Positions 8,422 to 17,733 of a DNA stretch of 64,000 nt are shown in pieces (position 1 is the stretch's first letter; every line of letters starts with the position of its first letter). The DNA lies in contig CAKQQQ010000005.1 in NCBI GenBank assembly GCA_934271065.1, forward strand, positions 1 through 64,000, given 5' to 3'. Origin of the DNA: an uncultured Clostridia bacterium. GTDB taxonomy: Bacteria; Bacillota; Clostridia; Christensenellales; Borkfalkiaceae. The notes under the pieces were generated by a model that worked only from the letters and a program-made list of their open reading frames with translations, was not told where the DNA came from and did not search any database. A program made the position numbers and the translations under genes.

Positions 8422-10924
8422 AACGGCTTTCGTGACAGGTAAAATATATCGTCTGGGTTTTTCGGGATAGTTTTTTAACCGCTTCTTTTACCCTTTCGAA
8501 ATGCGTTTCGTCAAGCGCGACGAACGGATCGTCGAGCACGACGAAGGGTTTTTCGTTCTTGAACGTTCTGTCTATCAACGCCAGACGCAGACACAGCGAT
8601 ATGACGGCGCGTTGCCCCGCGCTGAAATATTTTTCGCCGCGCAGTTCGCCGCTCCGCTCGAATTTTACCCTGAAATTTTTATCCATATCGGCGTTTTCGC
8701 CGAATTCTTCCGAAACTTCTTTGGCGTAGCCGATAAATGCTTTGAGCGTCGGCGCGACGTACTCGTCTTTGAGTTTCTTTTCCGCAAGCGCGAGATATTT
8801 AAGCGTATCGCCTAAAATCTCGTACTTTTCGGTCGCTTCGCGTACGTCTTCTTCCGCGGCGGATAACGCCGACTTGGCGTCGGGATAGTTTTCGAGTTCG
8901 CGTTCTTCAAGCGCGATTTCGGCGTTGAGTTTAGCGATTTCCGCGTTTTTGCGGTCGAGCGTTTCGGCTAATTCCGCAACGGGAATTTCGTCTTCTTCGG
9001 CGGCGACGGGCAGATCTTTATATTGCGCGAGTTCTTTTTCGAGCCGCTGCTCTTTTTGCAGGGCTTCGCCGTAAGTCAATCGGTCTTCGCGCAGTTTTTC
9101 GATAAGCGCGGCGACGTCCGAGCCGTCCGCTTTATACGCGCGCAAAAACGAAGTCAGATACTCGTCGTCTTCTTTCGCGGCGCGCTTGATTTCCGCCACG
9201 CGCTTCGCGGAAAAGTCGCGTTCGCGGACGAGCGCGAGATATTCGTCGTATTTCTTCTGCAAGGCGTTTACCGCGCCGCGCAAATCGCCGCTTCCCGTCC
9301 CGAACGCGTTTAATACGGATTTCAGCGCGGACTCCTTTTCGCAGACCGCGCGTTCGGCGGTTTTGAGTTTTTCGCAAAGTTCGGTCTCGGAGTTTTTAAG
9401 GGCGAGATAATCCGCGTAGTCGCGCTCGAAGTTGGAAAAATCGACCTTTACCCCGTCGCGGGAATAATACCCGTGTTTTACGGTAAACGACGTTATATCC
9501 TTGCAAAGCCCGTCGCGCCGCGCGATAAGCGAAAACGAATCGGTTTCGTTCGGCTTTTTCCCGCGGTCGGGCGAATACGCCGCGCCCGCTATCGCCATAA
9601 CCGCGCCGAGCGCGATAACGCCCACGCCCGCGTAAAGGTTAAAGTACGCCACGATCGCGCCGACGAGCAGTATCGCCGCTCCTATCGCCGTAACGGCGAT
9701 TTTGCCGCCTTTCTTTTTGTCTTTTTCGCGCGCGCCGCCCGCTTCGTCCGCCAGCCTTACGCGTTCTTCCGCGTCGCGCAGTTCGTCCATTTTAAGCCGC
9801 GCGGTCTCGTATTCGTCGGGGTTTACGGGCATTGCGTCGAATTTTTTGACGAGCGGATTTGCGTTCGCTTTATCGATCTGTTCGGAAATCTTTTCCGTCT
9901 CGTACCGCATCGCCGTAATCTCGTCCGCCGCGCGGCTCGCCGAGTCGAGCGTCGTCTGCGTGATCCTACGCTCGGTAAACTCCCGTTCGAGAACGGACAG
10001 AGCGTACTTCCGCTCTGCCGACTGCTCGGCTTCGGCAACCGACGCGAGTTTCGCGTTTCGGGCGTTAAGCCGCTCCGCCGCTTCGTCGGTCTGCGATTTT
10101 TGCGGTATGCCGCAGGGATATTTCGCGCGGAACGACGCAAGGCAGGCTTTTACCTTTTCGAGTTCGGCTTTTTTCTCTTCGTAAGTCGCGCGTTTCGCCT
10201 TTACCGTCTGCGCGTTTACCGCGGCGGCATAACGGGCTTTGAGCGCGTCCGCTTCCGCTTCGGCTTTCTCTTTATCCGTATATTTCAGCCTTAAATCGTT
10301 TTCGATTTCGGCGTAATTCTCTATCCGCAGTTCGGCGGCTCTGCGCGCGGCTTTTAGGTCGGCTATAACGCCCTTGTCGCCGCGTAACGCTTTGTATTTT
10401 TTACGCGCGGTTTCAACGGCTGAATACGCTTCTTCGTAAGACGCGCCGTCGGTATCGTCGACGAAGTCCGACAGTTTCGCCGCCGCGTCGTCGCCCGCGT
10501 CCGCAGACGAGCCGTCGAAAAACACCGTGCGCGTAAACGCGCGCTCGTCCACGCCGAAAAATCGCAACCCGACCGAGTAGTCGCACTCGATTTCGTCGCC
10601 GTTTTCGTATAGTTTAAGTTGGTCTTTATTAACGCTTTTCTTATCGAAAAACCGCTCTATTTTATAGGTTTTGCCCTGTGATTCAAAGGTGAGCGTTCCG
10701 CCGAATTTCCCGCCCGAAAACGGGTAGAACCGCTCTCTGTCGTTAAACGTTATGGAGTTGGTTTTAGTCGGGGGCAAGCCGTAAAACATAGCGCGGATAA
10801 AGGACGCGAGCGTGGTTTTGCCCGTTCCGTTATCGCGCAAAAAAACGGTCAGGTTTTCGTCGAAGTCGAATTTTTGCTTTTCGATCGCGCCGTAGGTCTC
10901 TACGAAACAGGATATAATTTTCAT
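8414..10924 (-). CDS. SbcC/YhaN-like SMC-type ATPase with central membrane hairpin
   Basis: An 836-residue Rad50/SbcC-type ATPase. N-terminal Walker A is DNGTGKTT (about 32-39), followed by long coiled coils. At the C-terminus are the ABC signature FSAGQR and Walker B VVLDDPFVALD. Instead of a CxxC zinc hook, the middle (about 405-452) has two hydrophobic helices separated by a short turn, as in Bacillus YhaN (SbcF). With its SbcD-type partner it should form a DNA end-processing nuclease, here probably tethered to the membrane at the tip of the coiled coil. The ATG overlaps the sbcD-like TGA by one base. Confidence 0.85.
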   Translation of the reverse strand: MKIISCFVETYGAIEKQKFDFDENLTVFLRDNGTGKTTLASFIRAMFYGLPPTKTNSITFNDRERFYPFSGGKFGGTLTFESQGKTYKIERFFDKKSVNKDQLKLYENGDEIECDYSVGLRFFGVDERAFTRTVFFDGSSADAGDDAAAKLSDFVDDTDGASYEEAYSAVETARKKYKALRGDKGVIADLKAARRAAELRIENYAEIENDLRLKYTDKEKAEAEADALKARYAAAVNAQTVKAKRATYEEKKAELEKVKACLASFRAKYPCGIPQKSQTDEAAERLNARNAKLASVAEAEQSAERKYALSVLEREFTERRITQTTLDSASRAADEITAMRYETEKISEQIDKANANPLVKKFDAMPVNPDEYETARLKMDELRDAEERVRLADEAGGAREKDKKKGGKIAVTAIGAAILLVGAIVAYFNLYAGVGVIALGAVMAIAGAAYSPDRGKKPNETDSFSLIARRDGLCKDITSFTVKHGYYSRDGVKVDFSNFERDYADYLALKNSETELCEKLKTAERAVCEKESALKSVLNAFGTGSGDLRGAVNALQKKYDEYLALVRERDFSAKRVAEIKRAAKEDDEYLTSFLRAYKADGSDVAALIEKLREDRLTYGEALQKEQRLEKELAQYKDLPVAAEEDEIPVAELAETLDRKNAEIAKLNAEIALEERELENYPDAKSALSAAEEDVREATEKYEILGDTLKYLALAEKKLKDEYVAPTLKAFIGYAKEVSEEFGENADMDKNFRVKFERSGELRGEKYFSAGQRAVISLCLRLALIDRTFKNEKPFVVLDDPFVALDETHFERVKEAVKKLSRKTQTIYFTCHESRSI

Positions 10925-11985
10925 CAGTCTACCTCCCGCCCCGACAACGCCTTTAATCCGAGCGATATTATTTCGCTTTTCCGCTCTTCCGACATGTCGG
11001 AAGCCATAACCTGCCGCACGAATTCGCCTTTCAGCGACGTATCGCCTTCGAAGTCTTTAAGGTCGTATTTACGGACGGAACGGTCCTTTACGGACACGAA
11101 GTAATAGTCGTTTTTAAGGTACGCGGTAAGGTCGTCTTCGAGATTTTCGTCGTCGTAACTTCTCTCGCCGACGAGTTCGATTCTAACTATATCGTTTTTC
11201 GTCGCCGACACGGCGTTTTTGACTATCGAGTAGGCTTCCGAACGCGTCTTTGCGGCGGATACGTCCGTTTCGTAACGGTAAATCGTTCTCTGCGACAGGG
11301 ATACGAATTTATCCGTCGTTTTGCCCGTCTCTTCGTCTATATCTATCTCGTAAAAGCCCTTTTTGCCCGCTTCGTCAAAGCCCCTGCCTTCTAAACAGCC
11401 CGAATACCGCGCTATACCGCGACTTCCGAGCGATTTAGTATAGGAATAGTGGATATGCCCGAGCGCGAGATAGTCAATGTTTTTATCCTTTAACGCGGCG
11501 AGTTTTATCTTGTCCGCGCCCGCGCCTTCGGATATATCGCCGTGCATTATGACGACGTTTATATCCTTCTCGCTTAAACGAAGCGACGAGTAAAGCGACA
11601 ACGCGTTTTCGGGGCAGAGTTCGATCCCGGCGAAAACCACTTTGCCGTAACGGTAATACGTCCATTCTTTTGAAAAGGTTTTCAGATTCGGCAGGTCTTC
11701 GGCGGCTTCGCCCGAGTCGTGATTGCCGCGAAGGTATAAAAAATCTACTTCGGGAAAGCGTTTTACGGTATCGTAAAAGAATTCCTTATCTTTTTTAAGG
11801 GGTTTGTCGTCGTCGAAAAGGTCGCCCGCCACGACGTATACGCGCGCCTTTACGCGCGCGGCGTATTCTACGGATTTGAGAAAGGTCGCGCGGATTTCCG
11901 AGCGGCGTTCTTTCGCCTTGTCGCCCGGTAAACCCGAGTCCATTTTAGAGCCCAGATGGGTGTCTGCGGTATGTATGAATTTCAT
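10924..11985 (-). CDS. SbcD/YhaO-like metallophosphoesterase (DNA repair exonuclease subunit)
   Basis: A 353-residue calcineurin-type phosphoesterase with all Mre11/SbcD motifs in order: DTHLG (8-12), GDLFD, GNHD, MHGD and GHIH. It should bind two Mn2+ and cut DNA ends together with the SMC-type ATPase encoded next. The family start is MKFIHTADxHLG, which fixes the ATG. The -10 box ends only 6 nt before that ATG and there is no Shine-Dalgarno, so the mRNA is predicted to be leaderless. It is the first gene of the run sbcD-like, sbcC-like, feoA, feoB, rluA-type, fprA. Confidence 0.9.
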   Translation of the reverse strand: MKFIHTADTHLGSKMDSGLPGDKAKERRSEIRATFLKSVEYAARVKARVYVVAGDLFDDDKPLKKDKEFFYDTVKRFPEVDFLYLRGNHDSGEAAEDLPNLKTFSKEWTYYRYGKVVFAGIELCPENALSLYSSLRLSEKDINVVIMHGDISEGAGADKIKLAALKDKNIDYLALGHIHYSYTKSLGSRGIARYSGCLEGRGFDEAGKKGFYEIDIDEETGKTTDKFVSLSQRTIYRYETDVSAAKTRSEAYSIVKNAVSATKNDIVRIELVGERSYDDENLEDDLTAYLKNDYYFVSVKDRSVRKYDLKDFEGDTSLKGEFVRQVMASDMSEERKSEIISLGLKALSGREVD

Positions 11986-11991
11986 ATTTAT

Positions 11992-12020
11992 ATTATAACC
12001 GTCGTTTGCGGTTTTGTCAA
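11992..12020 (-). promoter_or_regulatory. Leaderless promoter of the sbcD-like gene
   Basis: Minus-strand TTGACA (12020-12015), 17-bp spacer, TATAAT (11997-11992). Six bases (ATAAAT) separate the -10 box from the ATG, placing the expected transcription start at or within one base of the start codon. Confidence 0.85.
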
Positions 12021-12023
12021 CGC

Positions 12024-12062
12024 AAACGGCGGAACGGGTTGATTTTACCCGTTCCGCCGTTT
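12024..12062. terminator. Terminator after clpX
   Basis: Sixteen-base-pair stem AAACGGCGGAACGGGT (12024-12039) with its complement (12047-12062) and a 7-nt loop. It follows the clpX stop codon by six bases on the minus strand and ends just upstream of the sbcD-like promoter. Confidence 0.85.
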
Positions 12063-12068
12063 TTCGTT

Positions 12069-13313
12069 TTACGCTATTTCTTTTTTTATTATTTCGGGTT
12101 GCTTGTTTCCGAGCACCACTTCTTTGTCGATTATAACCTTTTCCACGTCGGTTTCGGACGGAATGTCGTACATACTTTCGAGCATAAGGTTTTCAAAAAT
12201 CGTACGCAGTCCGCGCGCACCCGTCTTTAAGGCTATCGCGCGTCTGGCGACTTCCCTTACGGCGTCGTCGGTCACGACGAGTTCGACTTTATCCAGCCCG
12301 ACGAGTTTTTTATACTGCTTGACTATCGCGTTTTTAGGCTCGGTCATAATTTTGACGAGCGCGTTTTCGTCAAGCGCGCGCAACCCCGCCACTATGGGCA
12401 TTCTTCCGACGAATTCGGGTATAAGCCCGAATTTGGTAAGGTCCTGCGGCTGAATTTCGTCAACGTAGCCGTCGGACGATTCGGTCTCTTCTTTGAGTTT
12501 GCCCGCAAAGCCCAGCGACGAACTGTCTTTGCGCTTGCCGACTATCTTGTCAAGCCCTACGAACGCCCCGCCGCATATAAACAGAATGTTGGTGGTGTCT
12601 ATGCGGATAAATTCCTGTTGCGGGTGCTTTCTTCCGCCCTGCGGCGGCACGGACGCGATAGTAGACTCGATAATTTTAAGCAACGCCTGCTGTACGCCCT
12701 CGCCGCTTACGTCGCGGGTAATGGATACGTTTTCGCTCTTTCTCGCGATTTTATCGATTTCGTCGATATAGATTATGCCTTTCTGCGCCCTTTCCACGTC
12801 GTAGTCGGCGTTCTGTATGAGTTTGAGAAGGATATTTTCTACGTCTTCGCCGACGTAACCCGCCTCGGTAAGCGTAGTCGCGTCCGCAACCGCGAACGGA
12901 ACGTTGAGTATCTTCGCAAGCGTCCGCGCAAGTAAGGTCTTGCCCGAACCCGTAGGGCCGAGCAGCAATACGTTGCTCTTTTCTATCTCGGTATCGTCCT
13001 TATTGTTCTTTCCGCCCGCCATATTTACCCTTTTATAGTGGTTATAGACGGCGACGGAAAGCACCTTTTTAGCCTTTTCCTGCCCGACGATATACTTGTC
13101 GAGTTCGGCTTTTATCTCTCTGGGTTTAAGCAGCCGAACGCTCGACTTGTCTTCTTTGACTTCGTCGTGTTCGAGTACTTCTTTACAAATATCTATACAT
13201 TCGTCGCAGATATACACGCCGTTGGGGCCCGCTATCAGTTTTCTTGCGAGTTCCTTGGGTTTTCCGCAAAACGAACAGAACAGATCGTCTCCGCGTTTAT
13301 CGTTATTTGCCAT
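12069..13313 (-). CDS. clpX: ATP-dependent Clp protease ATPase subunit ClpX
   Basis: A 414-residue AAA+ unfoldase. The N-terminal zinc-binding domain has C13/C16 and C36/C39; Walker A GPTGSGKT is at 119-126 and Walker B YIDEID near 182-187. The ClpP-docking loop reads LGF where E. coli has IGF. ClpX hexamers unfold substrates and feed them to ClpP. The gene lies 15 nt downstream of clpP with a Shine-Dalgarno (GCAGGAG) in the gap, and the tig-clpP-clpX order is the standard one. Confidence 0.97.
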   Translation of the reverse strand: MANNDKRGDDLFCSFCGKPKELARKLIAGPNGVYICDECIDICKEVLEHDEVKEDKSSVRLLKPREIKAELDKYIVGQEKAKKVLSVAVYNHYKRVNMAGGKNNKDDTEIEKSNVLLLGPTGSGKTLLARTLAKILNVPFAVADATTLTEAGYVGEDVENILLKLIQNADYDVERAQKGIIYIDEIDKIARKSENVSITRDVSGEGVQQALLKIIESTIASVPPQGGRKHPQQEFIRIDTTNILFICGGAFVGLDKIVGKRKDSSSLGFAGKLKEETESSDGYVDEIQPQDLTKFGLIPEFVGRMPIVAGLRALDENALVKIMTEPKNAIVKQYKKLVGLDKVELVVTDDAVREVARRAIALKTGARGLRTIFENLMLESMYDIPSETDVEKVIIDKEVVLGNKQPEIIKKEIA

Positions 13314-13328
13314 ATAGTCTCCTGCCGA

Positions 13329-13910
13329 TTATCTCTTTACGAAAATTTTGTCTATAAGCCCGTACTCCACCGCTTCCGTGGCGGTAAGGTAGTTGTCTCT
13401 GTCGGTGTCGATTTCGATCTGCTCGTAGGGCTTGCCCGTGTTTGCGGCGAGAATTTCGTTGAGTTTCTTTTTGGTTCTTAAAATATGTTCCGCCTGAATC
13501 TTGATGTCGCTCGCCTGCCCCTGCGCGCCGCCCAAGGGCTGATGAATCATTATTTCGCTTGACGGAAGAGCAAATCTTTTACCCTTTTCGCCGCTCGAAA
13601 GCAGAAACGCCGCCATACTCGCCGCCATACCTATGCATATGGTCGACACGCCGCACTTGATAAAGTTCATCGTGTCGTAAATGGCAAGCCCCGCGGTTAC
13701 GCTTCCGCCCGGACTGTTGATATATACGTCTATATCTTTCGTGGCGTCTTTCGCTTCGAGATATAAAAGTTGCGCGACTACCGTGTCGGCAAGCGCGTCG
13801 TTGATTTCGCCCGTGATAAAAACTATTCTCTCTTCTAAAAGTTTAGAGTAAATGTCGTAAGAACGTTCGCCCCTGTCGGTCTGTTCCACGACCATAGGTA
13901 TCAAAGCCAT
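13329..13910 (-). CDS. clpP: ATP-dependent Clp protease proteolytic subunit ClpP
   Basis: A 193-residue serine protease with the full catalytic triad S98 (GMAASMA), H123 (MIHQPLGG) and D172, and an N-terminal LIPMVVEQ axial-loop segment. Fourteen copies form the degradation chamber used with ClpX or ClpC. AAAGGAG sits just upstream of the ATG. An intrinsic-terminator-like hairpin separates it from tig, so its expression may depend on read-through or an unseen promoter. Confidence 0.97.
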   Translation of the reverse strand: MALIPMVVEQTDRGERSYDIYSKLLEERIVFITGEINDALADTVVAQLLYLEAKDATKDIDVYINSPGGSVTAGLAIYDTMNFIKCGVSTICIGMAASMAAFLLSSGEKGKRFALPSSEIMIHQPLGGAQGQASDIKIQAEHILRTKKKLNEILAANTGKPYEQIEIDTDRDNYLTATEAVEYGLIDKIFVKR

Positions 13911-13939
13911 ATATTTCTCCTTTTACTTCGATATTAAAA

Positions 13940-13963
13940 GGGGGTAATTTCTCAATTACCCCC
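13940..13963 (-). terminator. Hairpin between tig and clpP
   Basis: Perfect 10-bp stem GGGGGTAATT with AATTACCCCC and a 4-nt loop, followed on the minus strand by TTTTAAT. It has the form of an intrinsic terminator after tig and may set the ratio of trigger factor to ClpPX transcripts. Confidence 0.75.
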
Positions 13964-13975
13964 GTCGTTTGTCGT

Positions 13976-15262
13976 TTACGCGATTTCGTTTTCGGCTTTA
14001 AGGAACTTAAAGAGTTTGTCGATAACCACTTCGTTCTCTATATACGAACGCTGACGGTCGTTGACGTCTTTGGCGTACTCTTCGTACGTCTTGCCGAGCG
14101 ATTCGGCTTGTTCCTTGATTTTCGCCTCTATATCGGTCTCTTCCGCCTTGATGTTTTCGACGGTAAGGATTTTGTCGATTACGAGTTGGGTTTTGACGTG
14201 GCTCTTCGCCGCTTCTTTGCAACCGTCTCTGTAAGTCTCCATAGTCTGACCGGTGTATTTGAGATAGTCTTCGAATTTCAGCCCTTGGTACATAAGTCTG
14301 TACGAAGTCTGCTGAATCATATTGTCGATTTCTCTTTCTACGAGCGAATCGGGGATTTCGACTTCGCTCTTTTCGGTTATCGCCTTTACGATTGCGTCTT
14401 CGGTCTCTCTCTCGGCTCTCTGCGCGTTGGCTTTTTCAAGCCTTTCTCTGACGGACGACTTATACGCGTCAACCGTTTCGCTGCCCGTTTTGTCTTTGAC
14501 GAGTTCGTCGGTAAGTTCGGGAAGTTTCTTTACTTTAAGCGCGTGTAATTTAACCGCGAACACCGCTTCCTTGCCGGCGAGTTCTTTCGCGCCGTAGTCG
14601 TCCGGGAATTTAACGGTTATATCTTTCTCGTCGCCGATATTCATACCTACGACTCCGTCTTCGAAACCGGGTATGAACGCGCCGCTGCCGAGCGTAAGAG
14701 TCTGATTTTCAGCCGTGCCGCCGTCGAATTTTACGCCGTCTACGCTGCCGCTGTAATCGATGACGGTAATATCGCCGTTCTGCGCCGCCCTGCCGGTAAC
14801 TTCTTCTTCGTAAGAGTTCTGGTCAAGGAATCTGTCGACTTCGGTCTGAACGTCGGCATCGGTAACATTATACTCAACTTTCTTTATCTTTATACCTTTG
14901 TAATCGCCGAGCGTAACGTCGGGTTTTACGGGTACGGTAGCCGTCAAAGTAAGACCTTTTTCGTCGAGTTTGTCGATCGCTACGTCGGGGCGGTCGATCG
15001 GTTCGAGATCCTTTTCTTTATCGAGTACGTCGTAATAATATTTGCCGAACGCTTCGTTTATGCCTTCTTCGTAAAACGCGCCCTTGCCGTATTGCTGTTC
15101 GATAATGGCTTTGGGAACGTGACCTTTTCTGAAACCGGGTACCTGATATCTGCCCTTATTTTTCTCGTAGGCTTTATCCTGCGCGTCCGCCCACTCCTTC
15201 GCCGTTAAGGAAATCGTGATTTTAACGGTGCTTTTTTCGCCTTTCGTAATGCTGTACTTCAT
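13976..15262 (-). CDS. tig: Trigger factor
   Basis: A 428-residue ribosome-bound chaperone. The N-terminal domain carries the ribosome-docking signature region (VPGFRKGHVPKAIIEQ, about 42-57). The FKBP-type PPIase domain is around 150-240 and the helical C-terminal chaperone domain follows to about 428. It captures nascent chains at the ribosome exit. Its Shine-Dalgarno is AGGAG; the promoter is at 15316-15344, and the roughly 50-nt leader contains a small hairpin (AAGCCG/CGGCTT, 15278-15296). Confidence 0.96.
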   Translation of the reverse strand: MKYSITKGEKSTVKITISLTAKEWADAQDKAYEKNKGRYQVPGFRKGHVPKAIIEQQYGKGAFYEEGINEAFGKYYYDVLDKEKDLEPIDRPDVAIDKLDEKGLTLTATVPVKPDVTLGDYKGIKIKKVEYNVTDADVQTEVDRFLDQNSYEEEVTGRAAQNGDITVIDYSGSVDGVKFDGGTAENQTLTLGSGAFIPGFEDGVVGMNIGDEKDITVKFPDDYGAKELAGKEAVFAVKLHALKVKKLPELTDELVKDKTGSETVDAYKSSVRERLEKANAQRAERETEDAIVKAITEKSEVEIPDSLVEREIDNMIQQTSYRLMYQGLKFEDYLKYTGQTMETYRDGCKEAAKSHVKTQLVIDKILTVENIKAEETDIEAKIKEQAESLGKTYEEYAKDVNDRQRSYIENEVVIDKLFKFLKAENEIA

Positions 15263-15315
15263 TTTAACTCCTGTAAAAAGCCGAAAACGACGGCTTATAC
15301 TTTTTTATCCCGTTC

Positions 15316-15344
15316 ATTTTAGCACATTTTTTTGCGATTTGCAA
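15316..15344 (-). promoter_or_regulatory. Promoter of tig-clpP-clpX
   Basis: Minus-strand TTGCAA (15344-15339), 17-bp spacer, TAAAAT (15321-15316). It is divergent from the rqcH promoter 20 bp away. Confidence 0.6.
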
Positions 15345-15363
15345 ATTTTTTTCCGTATAATAA

Positions 15364-15392
15364 TTTACTTTCATCTACTTTTTATATATAAT
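15364..15392 (+). promoter_or_regulatory. Promoter of rqcH
   Basis: TTTACT (15364-15369), 17-bp spacer, TATAAT (15387-15392). The Shine-Dalgarno GGAGGGG lies just before the ATG at 15454. Confidence 0.65.
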
Positions 15393-15453
15393 TTATACGA
15401 CGCGCCGCCGCGCGCGTTCTATAACGCTTATATCGTTAGTTACGGAGGGGTTT

Positions 15454-17130
15454 ATGCCGCAAGACGCTTTTACTTTACTGCACGCGACGAAGGAACTTAA
15501 AAATTCGCTCGTCGGCGCGAAGGTAAACAAGATCGTTCAGCCGGACAGAGACGACGTGTACCTTTACGTCTATACGAAAACGGGCGCGAAAACGCTCGTT
15601 CTTTCGTCGAACGCCGAATACTGCCGCGTAGCCTTTTCCACGCGCGAAAAACCTAAACCGCAGTCCGCGCCGACCTATTGTATGTTACTGCGCAAGCACC
15701 TGCTCGGCGCGGAAATAACCGACGTGTCGCTCGTCGGGTTCGAGCGGATAATTAAAATAGATTTTTTGACGAAAAACGACTTCAAAGACTCCGTGCAAAA
15801 GTCTATGTACTGCGAAATAATGGGTAAATACTCCAACCTGATACTTACCGAAAACGGCAAAATTTTAGGTTGCTTAAAGAACGCGCCGCTCGACGTGGCG
15901 ACCACTCGTCTTACCCTGTCGGGCGCGGAATACGCTTTGCCCAAGTCTCAGGACAAAGCCGATATTACCGACGAAACGTCGTTCAAATCGCGTTATAGCC
16001 GCGCTTTTGACGGCAACCTTGCAAAATTTTTGTTCGAGAACGTTAAAGGTTTGTCGTTCGTAACCGCGCAGGAAGCGGCTTATATCGCCGACGGACAATC
16101 CGCAGACGGCGTATACGAAACGGTAAAAAATTTCTATCTTTCGCCGACCGTCCGCCCCAACGCGAAAGGCGACGGAAAAAAGCGCGATTATTACGTTACC
16201 GACTATCGTACTCTGATAGACAAACCCGAATATTTTTCGTCGATTTCGGAAGCGGCGGACGCGGTGTTTTCGCAAAAAGAAACCAAAAAGGCGTTCGACG
16301 CGAATTACAAACGCCTTGCCGACAAAATCAACGCGCAGATAAAAAAACTCGGTAAAAAGTTACAGGGCGAAAGCGAAAAACTGCTTTCGTCGGCGAATTA
16401 CGACGAACTGCGCGTAAAAGGCGAACTGATAACCGCGTACCAGTACAAACTCGAAAAGGGAATGAAAAGTTGCGAACTCGAAAACTATTACGACGACTAT
16501 AAACCTTTGAAAATAGCCCTTGACGAAAACCTTACGCCCAACGCCAACGCGCAAAGATACTTCAAAAAATACGCCAAAGAAAAACGCGCGATAGAAATCG
16601 TTACGCCGCAGAAAGAACAGACCGAAAAAGACCTGTACTATATCGAATCGGTTAAACACGAACTGTCGTTCGCGGAGACCGAAGACGACTTCAAAGACGT
16701 CGAACGCGAACTTACGGGCGAAGGGTTATTGCCCGCCCCGAAAGTAAAAACCAAAAAGGTATACGAATCGCCCTACCGCGAATACTCCGTTTGCGGCTAC
16801 GCGGTAAAGTGCGGCAAGAACAACGTTCAGAACGACAGACTGCTCGCGCGCGCGTACAAAGAAGACCTGTGGCTGCACGCCAAAGCCTTTCATTCTCCGT
16901 TCGTGATAATAGAATACAAGGGCGAAAAAATACCCGACGAAGTAGTGAAAACCGCGGCGGAGATATGCGCGTTTTACTCCGACGACGGAAAGGGCGGAAA
17001 AGTGCCGATCGACTATACCGAACGCAAAAACGTAAAAAAACCGCCCAAGGCAAAACCCGGCAGCGTGCTTTACGTCAATTATAAAACCGTCGGCGTTCAG
17101 CCGTGCGCTCACGACGAATTAAAAAAATAA
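15454..17130 (+). CDS. rqcH: RqcH (NFACT-family ribosome quality control protein)
   Basis: This 558-residue protein begins with the NFACT-N domain (MPQDAF...LKNSLVGAKVNKIVQP...LYVYTKTG). A coiled-coil middle (about 270-420) and the NFACT-R domain near 430-550, with DLWLHAKAFHSPFVII, complete it. RqcH binds stalled 50S-peptidyl-tRNA complexes and adds C-terminal alanine tails that mark the peptide for ClpP. Older names are fibronectin-binding protein or FbpA. Placement next to clpXP fits that pathway. A 22-bp tandem repeat begins six bases after its stop codon. Confidence 0.93.
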   Translation: MPQDAFTLLHATKELKNSLVGAKVNKIVQPDRDDVYLYVYTKTGAKTLVLSSNAEYCRVAFSTREKPKPQSAPTYCMLLRKHLLGAEITDVSLVGFERIIKIDFLTKNDFKDSVQKSMYCEIMGKYSNLILTENGKILGCLKNAPLDVATTRLTLSGAEYALPKSQDKADITDETSFKSRYSRAFDGNLAKFLFENVKGLSFVTAQEAAYIADGQSADGVYETVKNFYLSPTVRPNAKGDGKKRDYYVTDYRTLIDKPEYFSSISEAADAVFSQKETKKAFDANYKRLADKINAQIKKLGKKLQGESEKLLSSANYDELRVKGELITAYQYKLEKGMKSCELENYYDDYKPLKIALDENLTPNANAQRYFKKYAKEKRAIEIVTPQKEQTEKDLYYIESVKHELSFAETEDDFKDVERELTGEGLLPAPKVKTKKVYESPYREYSVCGYAVKCGKNNVQNDRLLARAYKEDLWLHAKAFHSPFVIIEYKGEKIPDEVVKTAAEICAFYSDDGKGGKVPIDYTERKNVKKPPKAKPGSVLYVNYKTVGVQPCAHDELKK

Positions 17131-17136
17131 GGACAG

Positions 17137-17224
17137 AAATCCGAACTTAATACGACGGAAACCCGAACCGAAAGCGGCATAAACCCGAACCTAAAACGGC
17201 ATAAACACAAACCGAAAGCGGCGG
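17137..17224. repeat. Four tandem copies of a 22-bp repeat after rqcH
   Basis: Four contiguous imperfect 22-bp units starting at 17137, 17159, 17181 and 17203, with a consensus close to AAACCCGAACCGAAAGCGGC plus two bases. The array begins right behind the stop codon and runs into the terminator stem. Confidence 0.85.
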
Positions 17225-17255
17225 ACGCGTTTTTCAAAAAACGCGTCCGCCGCTT
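17216..17255. terminator. Bidirectional terminator between rqcH and the GRE operon
   Basis: Nineteen-base-pair stem (17216-17234 with 17237-17255) with a 2-nt formal loop, enclosing GCGGCGGACGCG. The T-rich flank on the right serves rqcH; the operon on the minus strand ends 13 nt away. Confidence 0.85.
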
Positions 17256-17268
17256 ATTTTATATGCTT

Positions 17269-17733
17269 TTACACTAATTCGTCGAATATGCGCTCGGCGA
17301 TCTCGGCGTAAGCCGTGTCTTCGCTTGCCGTTCCGCCGCTTATACCTATTCCGCCGATAATTCTGCCGTTGACTTTAAGCGGCGCGCCGCCGCCGAGAAA
17401 TATCAATCCGTCGTGATCGTCAAGCCCGTCGAGTATGCCGCCCGACTTTACCGCCGCGGCGAGTTGCGCCGTGCTTGCCTTTAACGCCACCGAAGTGTAC
17501 GCCTTGCGGTTTGCGACGTCGTAACTTGCCAGAAAAGCGTCGTCCATAACTTCCGTAAGCACGGGGCGAGCCTTTTCGTCCACTATCGAAACGACGAGTT
17601 TATTACCGCGTTTCGCGCCTTCTTCGGTCATTCTGCGCGACAACTCCCTTGCGAGCGCGAGCGTCATTTTTTTGTCTTTACGAACGGCGGAAACGACTTC
17701 CGCCACGATTTTTTCTATATCCATTTCAGCCAC
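17269..17733 (-). CDS. GlcG/HbpS-family (DUF336, PduO C-terminal-like) protein
   Basis: A 154-residue protein with the GlcG/HbpS fold pattern: helical N-terminus, then VVSIVDEKARPV, a central FLGGGAPL and the terminal GIGISGGTASEDTAYA motif. Members bind heme or cobalamin-like cofactors, or act as accessory proteins in glycerol and propanediol loci (the C-terminal half of PduO). It overlaps the activase by eight bases as the last gene of the GRE operon. That setting supports a role accessory to diol metabolism, but the activity is unknown. Confidence 0.8.
   Translation of the reverse strand: MAEMDIEKIVAEVVSAVRKDKKMTLALARELSRRMTEEGAKRGNKLVVSIVDEKARPVLTEVMDDAFLASYDVANRKAYTSVALKASTAQLAAAVKSGGILDGLDDHDGLIFLGGGAPLKVNGRIIGGIGISGGTASEDTAYAEIAERIFDELV

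Noticed and set aside
17137..17224. CRISPR array
   Set aside because: The 22-bp units are directly adjacent with no spacers, and no cas gene is in the window.
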